Source: Halichondria panicea
Taxonomy: Eukaryota; Porifera; Demospongiae; Suberitida; Halichondriidae
NCBI RefSeq assembly: GCF_963675165.1
Contig: NC_087390.1
Span: 5,804,250-5,868,249, forward strand
Reading direction: 5' to 3'
DNA: 64,000 bases
The position numbers and the translations under genes were made by a program. Positions 38,001-50,600 of this stretch are shown one piece after another. The notes under the pieces are model-generated. The model was not told where the DNA came from and searched no databases. It worked only from the letters and a program-made list of their open reading frames with translations. Positions within the stretch are counted from its first letter, which is position 1, and the number at the start of each line of letters is the position of its first letter.

Positions 38001-40617
38001 AGTAGTGTACAGTGTATAGTGTAGACATGCACACACACCACACACCCACCCACACACACACCCACCCACACCCACACAGAGATTGTTCTCTGACGTGTGT
38101 TTCCTGGTGGAGGGTGTGGTTGTCCCCGCCCATCGACTAGTACTGACCACACGATGTGAGGTCATGTCGATCATGTTGTCTGGAGCCTTCCAAGAGAGCA
38201 CAGCTAACAAGGTAGGTCGTCATAGCGACAGACGGTTAATCACAAAATAATGACCTCACTTTTTCTTAAAATAGTTTATTTCATCTCCCAGATACAATCA
38301 CTTTATGAAAGCACCGCAGGCCTAGGTGCTGTGCCTCAGTGAATTAATGTGTCAAAGCTACATAACAAAAGGCTACTAGCTATTGCTAATACACACATGA
38401 TATCATAATTTATGAACATTTTGCAATAATATACCTGGTGGTCTTACTATGTATACGCGGATTCGATATAATTATTTGACCACATCCTAGGTAATATCAC
38501 TTATTTTCAAGCTTTCAAGTCACATGCATATGCGTACAAATGATTAACCTTATCTTAATTTCTATCTTCAAATAGCCATCATTATGTAGTAACCCTCCTC
38601 CTCCACAGATATCCATCCCTGATATCTCATTGGACCCGTTTCTGATTTTCCTAGAGTACCTGTACACTGACGACATCCCCTATATGAAAAACTACATAGG
38701 AATATTGGAGCTGGCCAACAGGTGAAGTGAACTGCATTTTGAGTGGAGTTTCCACCCAGTACTTATGATTATTATGGATGGTCTACTTTTCATAATTATA
38801 GTCACTCACTGTACAGACTGTCATAATACTACATCGGCCAAAGCTAGGAAAACATGTCTGATTGATTAATTTGAGTTTATACTCAATAACTGTCAATTAA
38901 ATTTCTATAGACATCCGACATCCAACCCTCAAATAAATTAAATAGATTTGCAAACTTGATTCTCCCATGACATGCCTTGTTGACTCCTCCCCTCTCCCTC
39001 ACTGGCTCACAACAGGTACCTGATGAGTCGGCTCGTATCACTCTGTGAATACCGCATCTCCTGGGACGTTGAGAGGGCCACTAAAAATTCTATTTCAAAG
39101 GCAGACGTCGACATCATTATAGGTGAGGTCGTGTGTTCATTCTGATAGGATACCCAGAATTGTGGTTGTTTTTATCTTTTATACCTGACATGAAGCTATA
39201 GGCCTAAGAGGTGGTTAGTAGCTACTTAGAATGTTTTGCGAGCATCAAACATTTGCAAACTTTGCGATGGTTGATCAATTCGCAACAATAAAATCCGCAA
39301 AACCAAAAATTATTACTAGCCTTTTTACACAACAATCAACAATTTAGTAGTGGCAGATTTTGACGCCAACTCCTCCTTACACACACACCCAACGCCCACT
39401 CCCCCACACACCCCACACACACAGGACTCCTGCTCTCCTCACAGCTGCACAACGCGTCTCAGCTCAGCACTTTGTGCCTCCACGTCATTTCAAGCAATTA
39501 CGGTGATTTTGAGAGAAGCGAACAATTCCTGCAATTGGACCAAGACAACCTCTCTTATGTGGAGGAGCATCGATGGCCACCACTGTGTTACAAGACCATT
39601 ATGAACGAGTATAGAGCCAAGTACCGCGATACTGAGACTGAGGGGGAGGAGTCAGGTAGGTGTGGTTTCTAGCCTTACATTACATATTGTACTCTATATT
39701 GCTTGGTCTTTAGAGTGTATTGACTAATTGTGGTGTGTCCCTATTCTTTCAGCTGCCATAACTTGAATTCCGTGCAATCCAATGTCAAATTTTTATGATT
39801 TTCTGAAAGCTTAGAATTCAAATGGTGTCATCAAAAATCATATTTGAGAGATAAAAGTATTTGCCGATGTAGCGATACCATGGTCCAAGGCCGAAAAACG
39901 ACAAATTAGGACCCCGACAAAATGTTGGATCGAAACAAGTCATTTAAAAGGTCTCTTTCTAAGCTTTCAGAAAATTGTAAAATTTTTGACATTGGATCAA
40001 CGGTACTAAAGTTAAAGCTGTTGAAAGATGTTCAACTACACCCCCCCCCCCTCCATCAATGGTTCGGCGATTCTTTCAGCTGCCATAACTTGAATTCCGT
40101 GAATCTATTGTCAAATTTTTTATGATTTTCTGAAAGCTTAGAAAAAAAGAATTCAAATGGTGTCATCAAAAATAAGTATTTGCCGATTTGGTGATACCAT
40201 GGATAATAATAGCCCATGGTCCAAGGCCGAAAATGACAAATTAGGGCCCCGATAAAATTTTGGATCGAAACACGTCATTTGAAAGGTCTTTTTCTAAGCT
40301 TTCAGAAAATCGTAAAATTTTTGACATCGGATCAATGGTACTGGCTGTTGAAAGATGTTCAACTATACTGTGTTAATATTTATAGCATACATGTGTTAAT
40401 TGAACCACCTCTTTATTACAGCCACTGTTGGTCTACCTGTAAGGGCAGGTTTCACTGCACTATAATAATTATTATACCATGCATTATAACTTCCCTGCAC
40501 TATACAGGTGACCCCTCCACCACTACAGATGACCCCCCCAGGACATCGGACAATGGAGCAGCTGTCCAGAGCCACAAGAGACGAGGACTCTCCCGACTGT
40601 TTAAGCAGATCAAATAG
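35036..40617 (+). CDS. RHOBTB-family protein A with degenerate GTPase domain
   Basis: Eleven exons: 35036-35222, 35399-35653, 36400-36550, 36721-37006, 37291-37394, 37522-37810, 38080-38211, 38609-38721, 39016-39122, 39425-39655 and 40508-40617; 654 residues. Order is Rho-like domain (1-190), Pro-rich linker, split BTB1 (about 245-440), BTB2 ([18 protein letters not shown], about 425-530), C-terminal helical region with VEEHRWPP, and basic tail [12 protein letters not shown] without a CAAX box. This is the RHOBTB architecture; family members act as substrate adaptors for Cullin-3 ubiquitin ligases. The GTPase domain is broken: P-loop GDSGVGRT (Lys to Arg), the switch I Thr is lost (HVPRYDY), the DTAGQE motif is absent, and the base-recognition Lys is Gln (LQCD). 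It probably does not bind or hydrolyse GTP. Confidence 0.8.
36091..36280. repeat. Palindromic element in RHOBTB A intron 2
   Basis: Inverted arms ACACATTCCTATGACATCA (from about 36094) and TGATGTCATAGGAATGTGT (ending about 36275), with further imperfect pairing inward. Confidence 0.55.
37090..37210. repeat. Dispersed repeat (family R1) in RHOBTB A intron 4
   Basis: Carries GACCAACAGTGGCTGTATTA and two AGGGTG segments, like the copy at 23615-23815. Confidence 0.65.
39749..40370. repeat. Two tandem palindromic elements in RHOBTB A intron 10
   Basis: Two direct copies of about 310 bp. Each starts with CAGCTGCCATAACTTGAATT and is itself a palindrome: TTTCTGAAAGCTTAGAA near its left side is matched by TTCTAAGCTTTCAGAAA on the right, within arms of about 65 bp. 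A C-rich run separates the copies at about 40040. Related fragments lie near 51415 and 59735. Confidence 0.65.
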
Positions 40618-40769
40618 ACTGAAACGGTCGCTCCGCATATTTGTGCATGTTAGCATACACTCTAATTTGTGTTAATTTCATAATTAATTTTTTTTTATAT
40701 CACTCCTTTTTGATATCAAATTTTTCTTGCATTGAGGTAATTAGCATCACTATAGACTAATTATTCCGT

Positions 40770-40985
40770 ATATGGCGTGACATTTTCGAGGCACTTAAAT
40801 TTTGTGGAATGGCCTATAAAAGCATATTTCGTTGAGTGGATTGACTGCTCACCGGAAACATTCTCAGGCCATGCCTTAATCTTTGCACATTATGGAATTA
40901 ATTTTCGCGTAGCTTTAGGATATACGAAAACAGCGAAAATTAGCCCCTCGCGCTATATGAACGGTAGTACACAGTCCTCTTTAAG
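40770..40985. repeat. MITE of the TATAGCGG family
   Basis: Inverted ends containing TTTTCGAGGCACTTAAATTT on the left and AATTTTCGC/GCGAAAATTAGCCCCTCG on the right, ending near ATGAACGGTA. Confidence 0.5.
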
Positions 40986-41740
40986 GTTAAACCTGCAGGT
41001 TAGAACATTTCAACTAATCTGTCCACAATATAGTTATGCAATAACATAGCTATTATTATAGGCATGCAGTCATAAAAAGTTAAGGACATTGAGAATTAAC
41101 ACTTGCAGGGTTGAGTGAGAGAAACTACTGCATGACTGAATTAAACTACAATCCTGAAGAAATGCTATATTAAGAAAATATCTGCATGGTGAAGAAAGTG
41201 AAAGTGTATGCACTCAGCACAGACAGTGTTGTCACTCACTCAGCGACTATTTCAGATGATGAATCAGAACAAAATATTGATACTTTAATTGATGAAAATT
41301 AAAGCAACATTATGAGAGAGGAAACAATTGGAAAGTTAAAGCTTTGATTGTGGCATATATATAGCGTTTTCATTGGTGATTGTATCAGTTTATCAGCCCG
41401 GATCACAGAACTCACGAGAAGGGAGAGCAGACTCCAAACACACATTCAAGTCAATCAAACCATGCAACTGGTAAAACTAAGAATGGAAACTCCGAAGTAT
41501 ATAAAAGTTCGAAGTAGATTAATGCAAGAGTAGATATACTATACCAAACTTGCACTTGTATCTAAATTGTGGATAAGCCAAACTGCTGAACCTATAATTC
41601 ATATATGCATGCACACTTACGAGGAGAATATAATTATGCGCACATGTACACCCATATATATACGGTGGTTACTCTGAGGCATAGCCAGTCAGAAGTACAT
41701 TCCATTCATTGACCTTAATTGACTAATAATAAAGTTTTTT

Positions 41741-41746
41741 TTTATT
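41741..41746 (-). terminator. Polyadenylation signal of the NLR gene
   Basis: AATAAA on the minus strand, 73 bases beyond the stop codon at 41819. Confidence 0.5.
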
Positions 41747-41818
41747 ACGAATTACAAAAACACGAAAAAAACAACTGACATTCAAATTGTAACGTAACTA
41801 ATCCCACCACTCTAATTG

Positions 41819-44800
41819 TCAGTACTTAACTCTGAATTTTTGGGGTACTGTCAAATGTTCCAGTGTTTGATTGTCTGTTGTACTGTTGAGGAGGATATCG
41901 ATATCGGATTGAGTTAATGAGTCATCTTTGTTAATACTTAGTATCTTGAGTGTTTTGTTGTGTTGTATTAACTCCGCAAACTTTTGAATTGCTTCTCCTC
42001 CTAATGAATTGCGGCTAATAATCAGCTCCTCTATTGTTGAGTTGGCCATCAGAGATGAGGCCAGTGCTGCTCCTCCAATGGTAGTCATGGAACAGTTATC
42101 TAAAAAAAGTCTAGTAATTGTTTTGTTTGTTTCTAGTGCTCTACCGAGGGCAGTCACTCCGCTGTCTCCAAGTGGATTGCTAGACAAGTGCAGATCCTTC
42201 ACTGAACAGTTTCGACTGAGTCCGTGTGCTAGCTCTATAGCTGATTCTGGAGAAATGTCGCAGCGGCATATATACCCTGTCTCCAGTTTACACTTGTCAT
42301 TGTCTCCAAGGTAAGCACTGAAAGTCGTCATGGCCTCCAGTGAAACACTATTTTCTGACATGACCAGTTCTTTCAGAGGGCTGTTTTGCTGTAATCCTCT
42401 GAACAGAATATGGACACTGTCAGAGGAGAAAGAGTTGTCACTGACATTCAACGATTCGAGACACTGACTAGAACACAAGAGTTTAGCTAATTGTTCACAA
42501 TCTTCTTTAGCGATATTATTCTCAGCCAAATCCAACTTCTTCAAAGCTGTGTGGTCACAGAGGGCTGATACAAGAGAGACAGCACCTCCTCTTTGGATTT
42601 TGTTTCTTGCTAGATCAAGTTCTTCTAGTTGAGGCATATGGGGGATGGTCTTGGCAATGTGGTCGACAGCAGTACCGTCAAGTTTGTTGTAACATACAGT
42701 GAACCTCTTCAAGTGGCGTAAGAAGTGAGTAGGAATGTCTTGCATGTATTGGAAGCTTTGTGAGGCGAGATCACTACATGACACTTTTATTGATGTGATA
42801 GAAGCATTTCCCTGCTCTCCACCGGCACTGCAAAACGCTTGAAATAAATGAGACATATTCTCATTTTCATCTCCAATGCCTGTGATTTCGAAATTTATGA
42901 AACAGTTGGATCGAGCAGTGCAGTAGCCAGTAACAAAATAGTCAAGAGGAGACCAGGAGTAGTCTGAGCGAATACTCATTTCACTCTCTCCAAGAATGTC
43001 AGTAATAGAAGCTTTATCACCTCCCTCAAACAGCCAGTGAAAGACGGTCCTTGATCCAATTTTTCTCCTCATGTGATCTCTGAGGATGGGAGAAGATTTG
43101 GTGAGTCCACTGAGAAACCTCAGGACCCCGATGAAGTGGCCATCATGGATACACCTCGCAACAATCGCACTTCTTTCTTCATCGCTCATCTGTGATAGTG
43201 AAAACGCAGCTAGATACTCTTGAAGTGTGAGGTGGTTGAAGTGATAGCTAACTACAGCACTGGTGTATAGCGGGTCCACTGTCTGCATCAGCCCCAGAGT
43301 CTCCAGTCTGAGATAATCGGGAAGATCAGGGAACACCAGCCGCGGTACATTATCAAGTAGGCCATTTAAACTAATTCCAGACAGGCTATGGAAGAATGTT
43401 TTCAAAGGCTCTGAGAGATCGCTAAAGTTGTTGCTTTTCCATAGCTTGGGCACAAAGTGAGGGTGTTTGTCCAGGTACTCATGGATACAGAAGCAAGTGT
43501 AGGAAGTGTACAGCTGGGTCACTGTTGTTGGTAAGGTAGAGCTTGAGTCTTGGCACCACTGGTAGACCAACAAGGTGATGCTGGTAGCTAAGGGAGTGTG
43601 CATGTGGCCTTTGACAGCAGGGGTCTCATCCAAATATTTCAAAAACTGTTCTAGGAGAGCAGACGACTTTTGTGGATACTTTTTCTTCAGCTCTATCAGC
43701 CAATCAATCTGGTCTTGGACAGATGCTACAATCTCAATGTGCTGTGAGGGTTTTCGTTTCTTGATGTAGTCAGTAGCCCAAGGTCGACTTGTCACAATCA
43801 CTCTAGCTTTGGGTAAGATTTCTCCAGACACTAGTTTCTTGAAGAAGCATGATTGATCATCAAGGGTGGATGCAATTTCATCCCAGCCATCCAACCAGAA
43901 GGCTGTACCTTCACCTTTGTTGGCTTCCAGCTCTTCCACTAGGGACTTGTCTCCAGGATTGATGAGAGATACTAATTCATCAAGATTGTTTAAGTTCTGA
44001 ACGTCAAAGTCTCTCAATGGCAGCAGGAAGAGTATCGCAGTGTCTTTAAGCAGCTCTTTATTGGCCCACTTGATACAAGCATCGAGACTGAATGTTGTTT
44101 TGCCTACACCAGGAGCTCCCTCCACTAGGACCAGTCGAGCAGGGGAGCCATTGGGATGATGGCCAAGAGTGCTGAGAGTGGTTGCAAATTTATTACAGTG
44201 AATGTCATCTTTGTCTCCTCGCAGTGTGCGCCTTATGTATTTATTAGGACTAGTAAAATCAAAAAACCCTGTTGTGATTAGAGCTAGCTTGTAAGGTTGC
44301 AGCAAGTTCTTGGATATCTGTCTAGATACGTACATCTTCTTTAGTTGTAAAGAAGCCTGCTTCATTGGAGTGAGGGAATAGACCTGAACACCATCAATGG
44401 TGATAGATAGAAAGCCATTGTCTGCTAAGAAGTCTTCCTTTCCTTGTTTCACCTGTTCCACTATCGAGCTGGCCAGAGAAGGAGGTACGGACCAGAGGAT
44501 GGACACACTGCTCTTACCAACACCAGCTACCAGCAAGAATTCACGTGGCAAGAAGAATCCTTGAGCAAAGGTGTTGGAGATGTTTTTAACGTCACGTAGC
44601 GTGCAATCATCCCAGCTTTTGTTCACCCTCACTATAACATTCTTCAGTTTTCCGACTTCTTTTTCTTGAGGACTGTCAATGGAAAATGGCCAAACTTTGA
44701 AGAAATCACTAAGTTTTGTTGAAGACAGGAATCCATCCATCTCACTCTCATACTCGGCTAGTTGGCTCAGCAAGGGATCGTCTGCTTCAGTGAACATGAC

Positions 44801-47014
44801 TCGAAGTACGTGTCGAAAAAGCTCGTAATTGAAAAAATCCCAGAATCGATTCAACTTGCCCCAAATCTTTGCAAGTGTTCGTGCTTTCTCGAAGCATTCT
44901 TCAATGTATTTTCCAGCAAGACTTTTCAGCGATAGTTTCATGCATGTTATGCTGGCATAGAAATCGTCTACACTGACACGAGATTGCTTGAGTCGTTTGA
45001 GGGTTTTATTAGTCAGCCGCTGAAATTTTGTCTCCAGGAAATCGATTTTTCCAGTGAGGTCGGTGATAATTCGATCATCACCTGTAGTACAGCAGTTAAA
45101 TATCGTGTATAAAATATAATATACTTATAATTTATTATGTCTCATAAGCTATTTTATAACAGCTTACTCATTGATTCCACGGGTTCTTTAGTATTCTTCC
45201 TCGCAGCCTGCTCAGATTTTGTGTTTGAGGAATCTATAATATCGGTATAAAAGGGATTATAGTATGGACATTGTCAACTATTTTTGTTGTTGAAATGCAT
45301 GCATGGCTTGGCCTGCATGGCTTGGCCTAAAGTCTATTTGCGTTGAGTTCGACCCCGGAAGTTTATGTGGTCAATTATGGCTTCATTTATGCTTTATGTG
45401 GTAGACAGTATTGCCTGGGATTTCTACATGGAAAATGCTAACTTTTAGCTGGTTGGAGCTTATCAGCTCTACAGCACATAGATAGAAGCGCTTTTAAAAG
45501 GTATATGAAACTTTGAATTTCAGTAAAGTATGACAAAGTTATGACAACTTTATGAAGGTCAAACTCAACACAAATGGACTTTAGCTCCCATGCATGAATG
45601 CATATTAAACACTATATATACGCTTTGTATATCTATCCCTCATGCACTGCTATACTAACCTTTGGCTGACAAATACTGGGCCACATTGATAGCAATGTCT
45701 CCTTTGTCCAGGGAGAGTATGATGAGTAGCAGAGCTCTGAACGTGCCCTCTGCAACAACTCTGTCCAGCCAGTATTTCAGAGCCAGCAACATTCCAGCCT
45801 GAGTGCCGTGTACGAAGGCATGACTCCTCACGTCAGTTTGCTGTCCAGATGACAGGCCCATTGCAAGACAGCCGTCATGTGTGGTGTCAAAATAAGATGA
45901 TAATTTGAGGAGGTCTGTTTCTTCTACTCTTGTGTCAAGCTGCTCGTCAGTGAATTTAACTTCTCTCTTTAGTGTTTCAATGGTTAAACCTGAATTTAGA
46001 AGCATCCACTTAACGATAGGTTATAAACTGCTACAATATATACTGTCGTACACTACACCATAATTGAGGTAATGCATAGTGTGGCTTTGTGGTATTACAA
46101 GCATTCAGGGCTGTGTCAACATGCAGATATAATTAGTAATACGAGTAAATATTGTTTTGCCACCTGAAACCCAACTACCTTAAGGTGACATACTTTCACA
46201 GGTACATTTGTTTGCGTTTTTACAGTTTTGTACATTTTGCTGGTATAATTGTTTGCGAATGTCGATCTGGATACATTAAACAAGAGGGCGGCCAATTATT
46301 TGCGAGTACTAATTTTTGCGATTTTACTCCATTCGCAGAAATAGCAGAAATTAATACACGTCACCTTAAGGTAATATATCATACACATATATACTGCTAA
46401 AGCTGCTGAATGAGGTATATTGTTACATGCATGGGGGTGCTGGTAACTATGTCTTAAGTAAAACTATTGGCCATATTAAAACTCTTACCAGTTACTGGTG
46501 GTGAAGGTAGAGAAGGAACTTGAGTAGCAAAACTTTGTGAGGTAGTATTCGCAGTATTCACATCGGCTGTTGGATCTGTGTTAAACTGTATTTGTTACAT
46601 GTACAACTTACAGCTTTCTACATGATTGCATGTCATTGGGCTTTAAAACAACGCCTGGTTTACCAAGGGTTTGAGGTACTAAAGGAAGATTAGACGATTG
46701 GAATGAAATCAAAATGTCCTACAGAAGCAGATTTACTGTAACAGTATAAGTGGAAAATTTTCGCGTTATTGAAGGCAGAATATGCAGCCGCATGCAAAGC
46801 TCTTGATGGGTGTGATTTCCTGGCATTGAAACGTGAATATTTTTGAGGGCTCTCGAGCCAAATAGCAAAAATGTACACACGCGAACATTTCTGCTATATA
46901 TACGGTATATTGTAGTTCAGTATAAATGTACTAGATCTGAGTATCAGTTTCAATCCCCATGCACTCACCATCTAGTGGCGATGCCTCTCCACTATCTTGT
47001 CCAACATTAGCCAT
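41819..47014 (-). CDS. NLR immune receptor: Death-like, NACHT and LRR domains
   Basis: Five exons on minus: 46969-47014, 46489-46575, 45660-45989, 45168-45233 and 41819-45081; 1263 residues with all phases matching. Residues 1-44 are a Ser/Thr/Pro-rich leader (start MANVGQDSGEASPLD). Exon 3 (about 45-154) has a Death-fold pattern: a helix pair, GLSSGQ, LALKYWLDR, FRALLLIIL. A short linker exon and a conserved pre-NACHT segment follow. The NACHT starts near residue 490: Walker A GAPGVGKTT, Walker B FWLDGWDE, sensor VIVTSRPWA. LRRs of ribonuclease-inhibitor type run from about 970 to the end (LEELDLARNKI, LKKLDLAENNI, VKDLHLSSNPL). Sponges carry expanded families of such receptors, thought to sense microbial signals. 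The internal Met at 44941 is not the start, since the frame continues upstream to a good splice site. Confidence 0.85.
45322..45595. repeat. MITE in NLR intron 3
   Basis: Inverted arms AAAGTCTATTTGCGTTGAGT (left) and ACTCAACACAAATGGACTTT (right), about 265 bp apart outer to outer. Just outside the left arm CATGGCTTGGCCT is tandemly doubled. Confidence 0.6.
46172..46377. repeat. MITE in NLR intron 2
   Basis: About 200 bp bounded by ACCTTAAGGTGACA on the left and GTCACCTTAAGGT on the right. The inner part contains TTTGCG-rich sequence resembling the TATAGCGG-family elements. Confidence 0.6.
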
Positions 47015-47671
47015 GCAGCAGCTAGTCTTGAGTCTTGTACCTGCTAAGAAGCCAACAAATTTTGTTGCGGTGCCAGGAGCTTTACCTCATTGACTTTGCG
47101 CATGCGTGACACCTCACAGGTGGGTGTGGCTAGAGAAAAATACGGCAGTACTTCCTGTTGTCATCAATGTAGCCTTGTTCCCAGGCCTTACTTATTTTTT
47201 CTTGCTGTTGTCATAGTTCATCCATAAATACAAGAGTATATGAATTGAGATACTCTTGATAAATATAAGGTAGCAAAAAAAGAAGAGGCAGCACAGAAAG
47301 AGTGCATGTATCTATAAACAGAGACCGTCTTAGCCACCGTAATTTGCTGTATAGCGGAGCATGCAGCTGCTGTCACAACTGAGCTATATAGCATGGCTAT
47401 TTGCTTGCTTTGAACAAATGAAAGCTTGGGCTGCATTACACCTTGCATGCCCTGGGGCTGTAATTATCTCGCTGTTGGCCAATGAAATCCATTTAGAGGT
47501 GACACTACAACGTCTATTAAGTGCATGCTCTGTAAATTATATATAGTCACCAGATATATATATAGTATACCTGGAAAGTATATGCAGTACGTTAATTGGC
47601 AATGCAGAATAAAATCAATGAGCACAAAGTGTATAATTATGCTAACACAAACAAAGTGCGACAGTTTCAGT
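47015..47671. other. NLR upstream region and 3' flank of RHOBTB B
   Basis: About 650 bases between the NLR start codon and the RHOBTB B stop. The NLR promoter should be here. I see no gene; a CAGGCC-type palindrome fragment lies near 47175. Confidence 0.5.
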
Positions 47672-50600
47672 CTATTTGATCCACTTGAACAGTCGGGAGA
47701 GTCCTCGTCTCTTGTGGCTCTTAACAGCTGCTCCATTGTCCGATGTCCTGGGGGGGTCATCTGTAGTAGCGGAGGGGTCACCTGTATAGTGCAGGGAAGT
47801 TATAATGCATGGTATAGTGCAGTGAAACCTGCCCTTACAGGTAGACCAACAGTGGCTGTTACAAAGAGGTGGTTCAAACACATTCTATTGCATGGTGTGA
47901 CTTTGGAGCTTATAGGAATACTACAGTGAGCAAGAAAAAACTCATAATAGACAGCAGCTCATAATGCACTGACTTATATAGTTTAGCACTAAATCTAAGA
48001 GCTTCAAAAATGATGGGCAATTATGCAAAAATAGCTCCGAAAACAGGCCTGATTTAGAAAAAACACACCTATAAATTGTAGATGCATTCAGTGTCAGTTT
48101 TGATTCTCAACGTCAATGACAATCTTGTTAGATTGAACTAATTATAATCTACTTCACAACTGTATACACACAAAGTTCCATTAACCCACCTCTGCTATAA
48201 ACCACACCCACCTAACTCCTCCCCCTCAGTATCGAGGTACTTGGCCTTATACTCGTTCATAGCGGCCTCGTAAGACAGTGGTGGCCATCGATGTTCCTCC
48301 ACATAAGAGAGGTTGTCTTGGTCCAATTGCAGGAATTGTTCGTTTTCCTCAAAAACAACAAAATTGCTTGAGATGAAGTGGAGGCACCAAGCGCTGAGCT
48401 GAGATGCGTTGTGTAGCTGTGAGGAGAGGAGGAGTCCTGCATGTGTGTGTGGTGTGTGTGTGTGTGGAGCGGGCGTTAAAGTTTGTGATTTAGAGTAGAA
48501 AAATGTTTGCCAACGTTAAATATTTCACAAAGAAACAAAGAGTTGATTGTATCAGAGCATGCTATGTTAATGTTGATAGCTATAATTATACCAAAATCAC
48601 TCGAAATTATAAGTAGTTGTACAGGCTAAATACAAACAGTTCTAGACAAACTGCATTTTGTGTCAGTTGCTTGCATGGGTGTTCACACATTTTTATATTA
48701 GCTGGGCAACTCTATAATGACCTCACCTATAATGTCGACGTTTGCCTTTGCAATGGAATCTTTTGTGGCCCTCTCCACATGCTTGGAGATATACAGTTCA
48801 CAGAGTGACATGAGCCGACTCATCACGTATCTGTTGAAGGGAGGAGTCAACAAGTGATATACACATAATGTGGAGAATCAAGCTCTGAACTTAGTAACAG
48901 GTTTTACTTATATTTTCTTTATTTGGTTAGCTGTCTATATTAGAGTGCTAATTCAATTGCAGTTAAACTTGATAAAAATGCAATATCAACATAATTATAT
49001 AATTATTGTAGTCAGTCAGGACAAAATGAGGTGAAATGCGGTCTGTATTATGATTTGTGCATGTAAGCATTTTTAAACCATAATTATTATAGCTAAGTGC
49101 TCTATGCTTTCGGAAACCGGCTTTGGTCCTCGTACAATAAAGCCTAGATAATAAACACTAATTCGTACAGCTAGTTGGCTTATGTACAGTAGACCATCTT
49201 CTATCAAAACAATGGCAACTCAATCCACTGAACCATTTCCCTTCACCTGTTGGCCAGCTCCAATATTCCCATAGAGTCCCCCTCCTCAATGGGGGCGTGG
49301 TCAGTGTACAGGTACTCTAGGAAACTCACAAACGTGTCCAATGGGATATCAGGGATGGATATCTGTGGAGGTTAATAATTAAGAGCTACACACTTAGGTC
49401 ATGCATGCAGCTATCCCTGCGACTTTATAATAAGTTTATATGTAGCATGCAAAGAATAAAAAAATACATAGAAATACATAGATGAATGAGAAATGGAGTG
49501 GAAATACGAAGTGCATGCTAACAACATTTTTATGCAATTTAAAAAGTGAGTGATTAGCTGTCTGTCTCTATGACGACCTACCTCATTAGCTGTGCTCTCT
49601 TGGAAGGCTCCAGACAACATGGCCGACATGACCTCACATCGTGTGGTCAGTACTAGTCGATGGGCGGGGACAACCACACCCTCCACCAGGAAACACACGT
49701 CAGAGAACAATCCCTGTGTGGGTGTGTGTGGGTGTGTGGTGTGTGTGGGTGATTGATATGTACAATTAGTCATCAAGGAATGATCGATCTACAGATCTGC
49801 CTAAAAGCTACATACGTAAATGAATCATATTCAATTGGCAAAAATTAGTTACGTAATTAATGATAATTATTGCAAAAGAAGAGAACCTTAGGTAACAGGA
49901 CAAACATATAGCGTACTGTACCTTGTTGAGAAATAGTTGTTTTGCAACGCTGGCATTTCGATCGTTCAACCACGTTCCAATACTCGGATTCAGAAACTCC
50001 TCCCCTTTACGAGCATTCTTACAAACGAGCTCCAACTCGGGTAAATTCAGCAACTGAGAAATCTTGATTGTTTCGTCGAAACCTTCGCTCTCTTTGTCTA
50101 GTTCCACCACTCCAGTGTAGAGGAACGTTAGGGCACGAGATAGCGCCAGCTCCGTCACCACAGAGGGGTCAAAGGTCATCTCTATCAGCTGCCTGCCGTC
50201 CGAACATCTATAGAACAAATGAATATTGGAAAACTAAAGGAAAAGAGGTAATTGTATTATAGAAAAGTGTGTGTGTCATTATTCTTACCTATCTTCAATA
50301 TGGATCATCCCCTCCAACTGCCCCGAGTTGACCGTCTCCATAGTAACCTTCTTTAGTCGTGCCTTACTCCATCCATCACACAGCTTGTCAACCTGGAGGA
50401 GGTGGGAGAGTATATTACACAAAGCAGTTACGGACATGCAATTAAGTGTCTATTATGGTTACCTTATAATAATTATAAGCAGGTAACGTGTAATACAGCC
50501 AGGTTAATGGAGCATGTGTTTGGGACCTGTGTTTAGCAGGCCACCTCTTTATTATGTACAGCTAGGCACTATAGCTAGCTGTTTGTCTGCCCAAGAGTGA

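Larger units (their letters stand above)
40618..41818. other. Spacer between the convergent RHOBTB A and NLR genes
   Basis: Holds a MITE at about 40770-40985 and two short open segments on plus: 41187-41303 (38 codons, starts MVKKVKVYALS) and a stretch ending at 41533 (ARITELTRRESRLQTHIQ, helical). These may be remnants of a gene; I cannot join or identify them. Confidence 0.5.

Noticed and set aside
44941-44941. Met at 44941 as the NLR start
   Set aside because: The frame continues upstream to an AG at 45082 and joins four exons in matching phase, the first with a good start.
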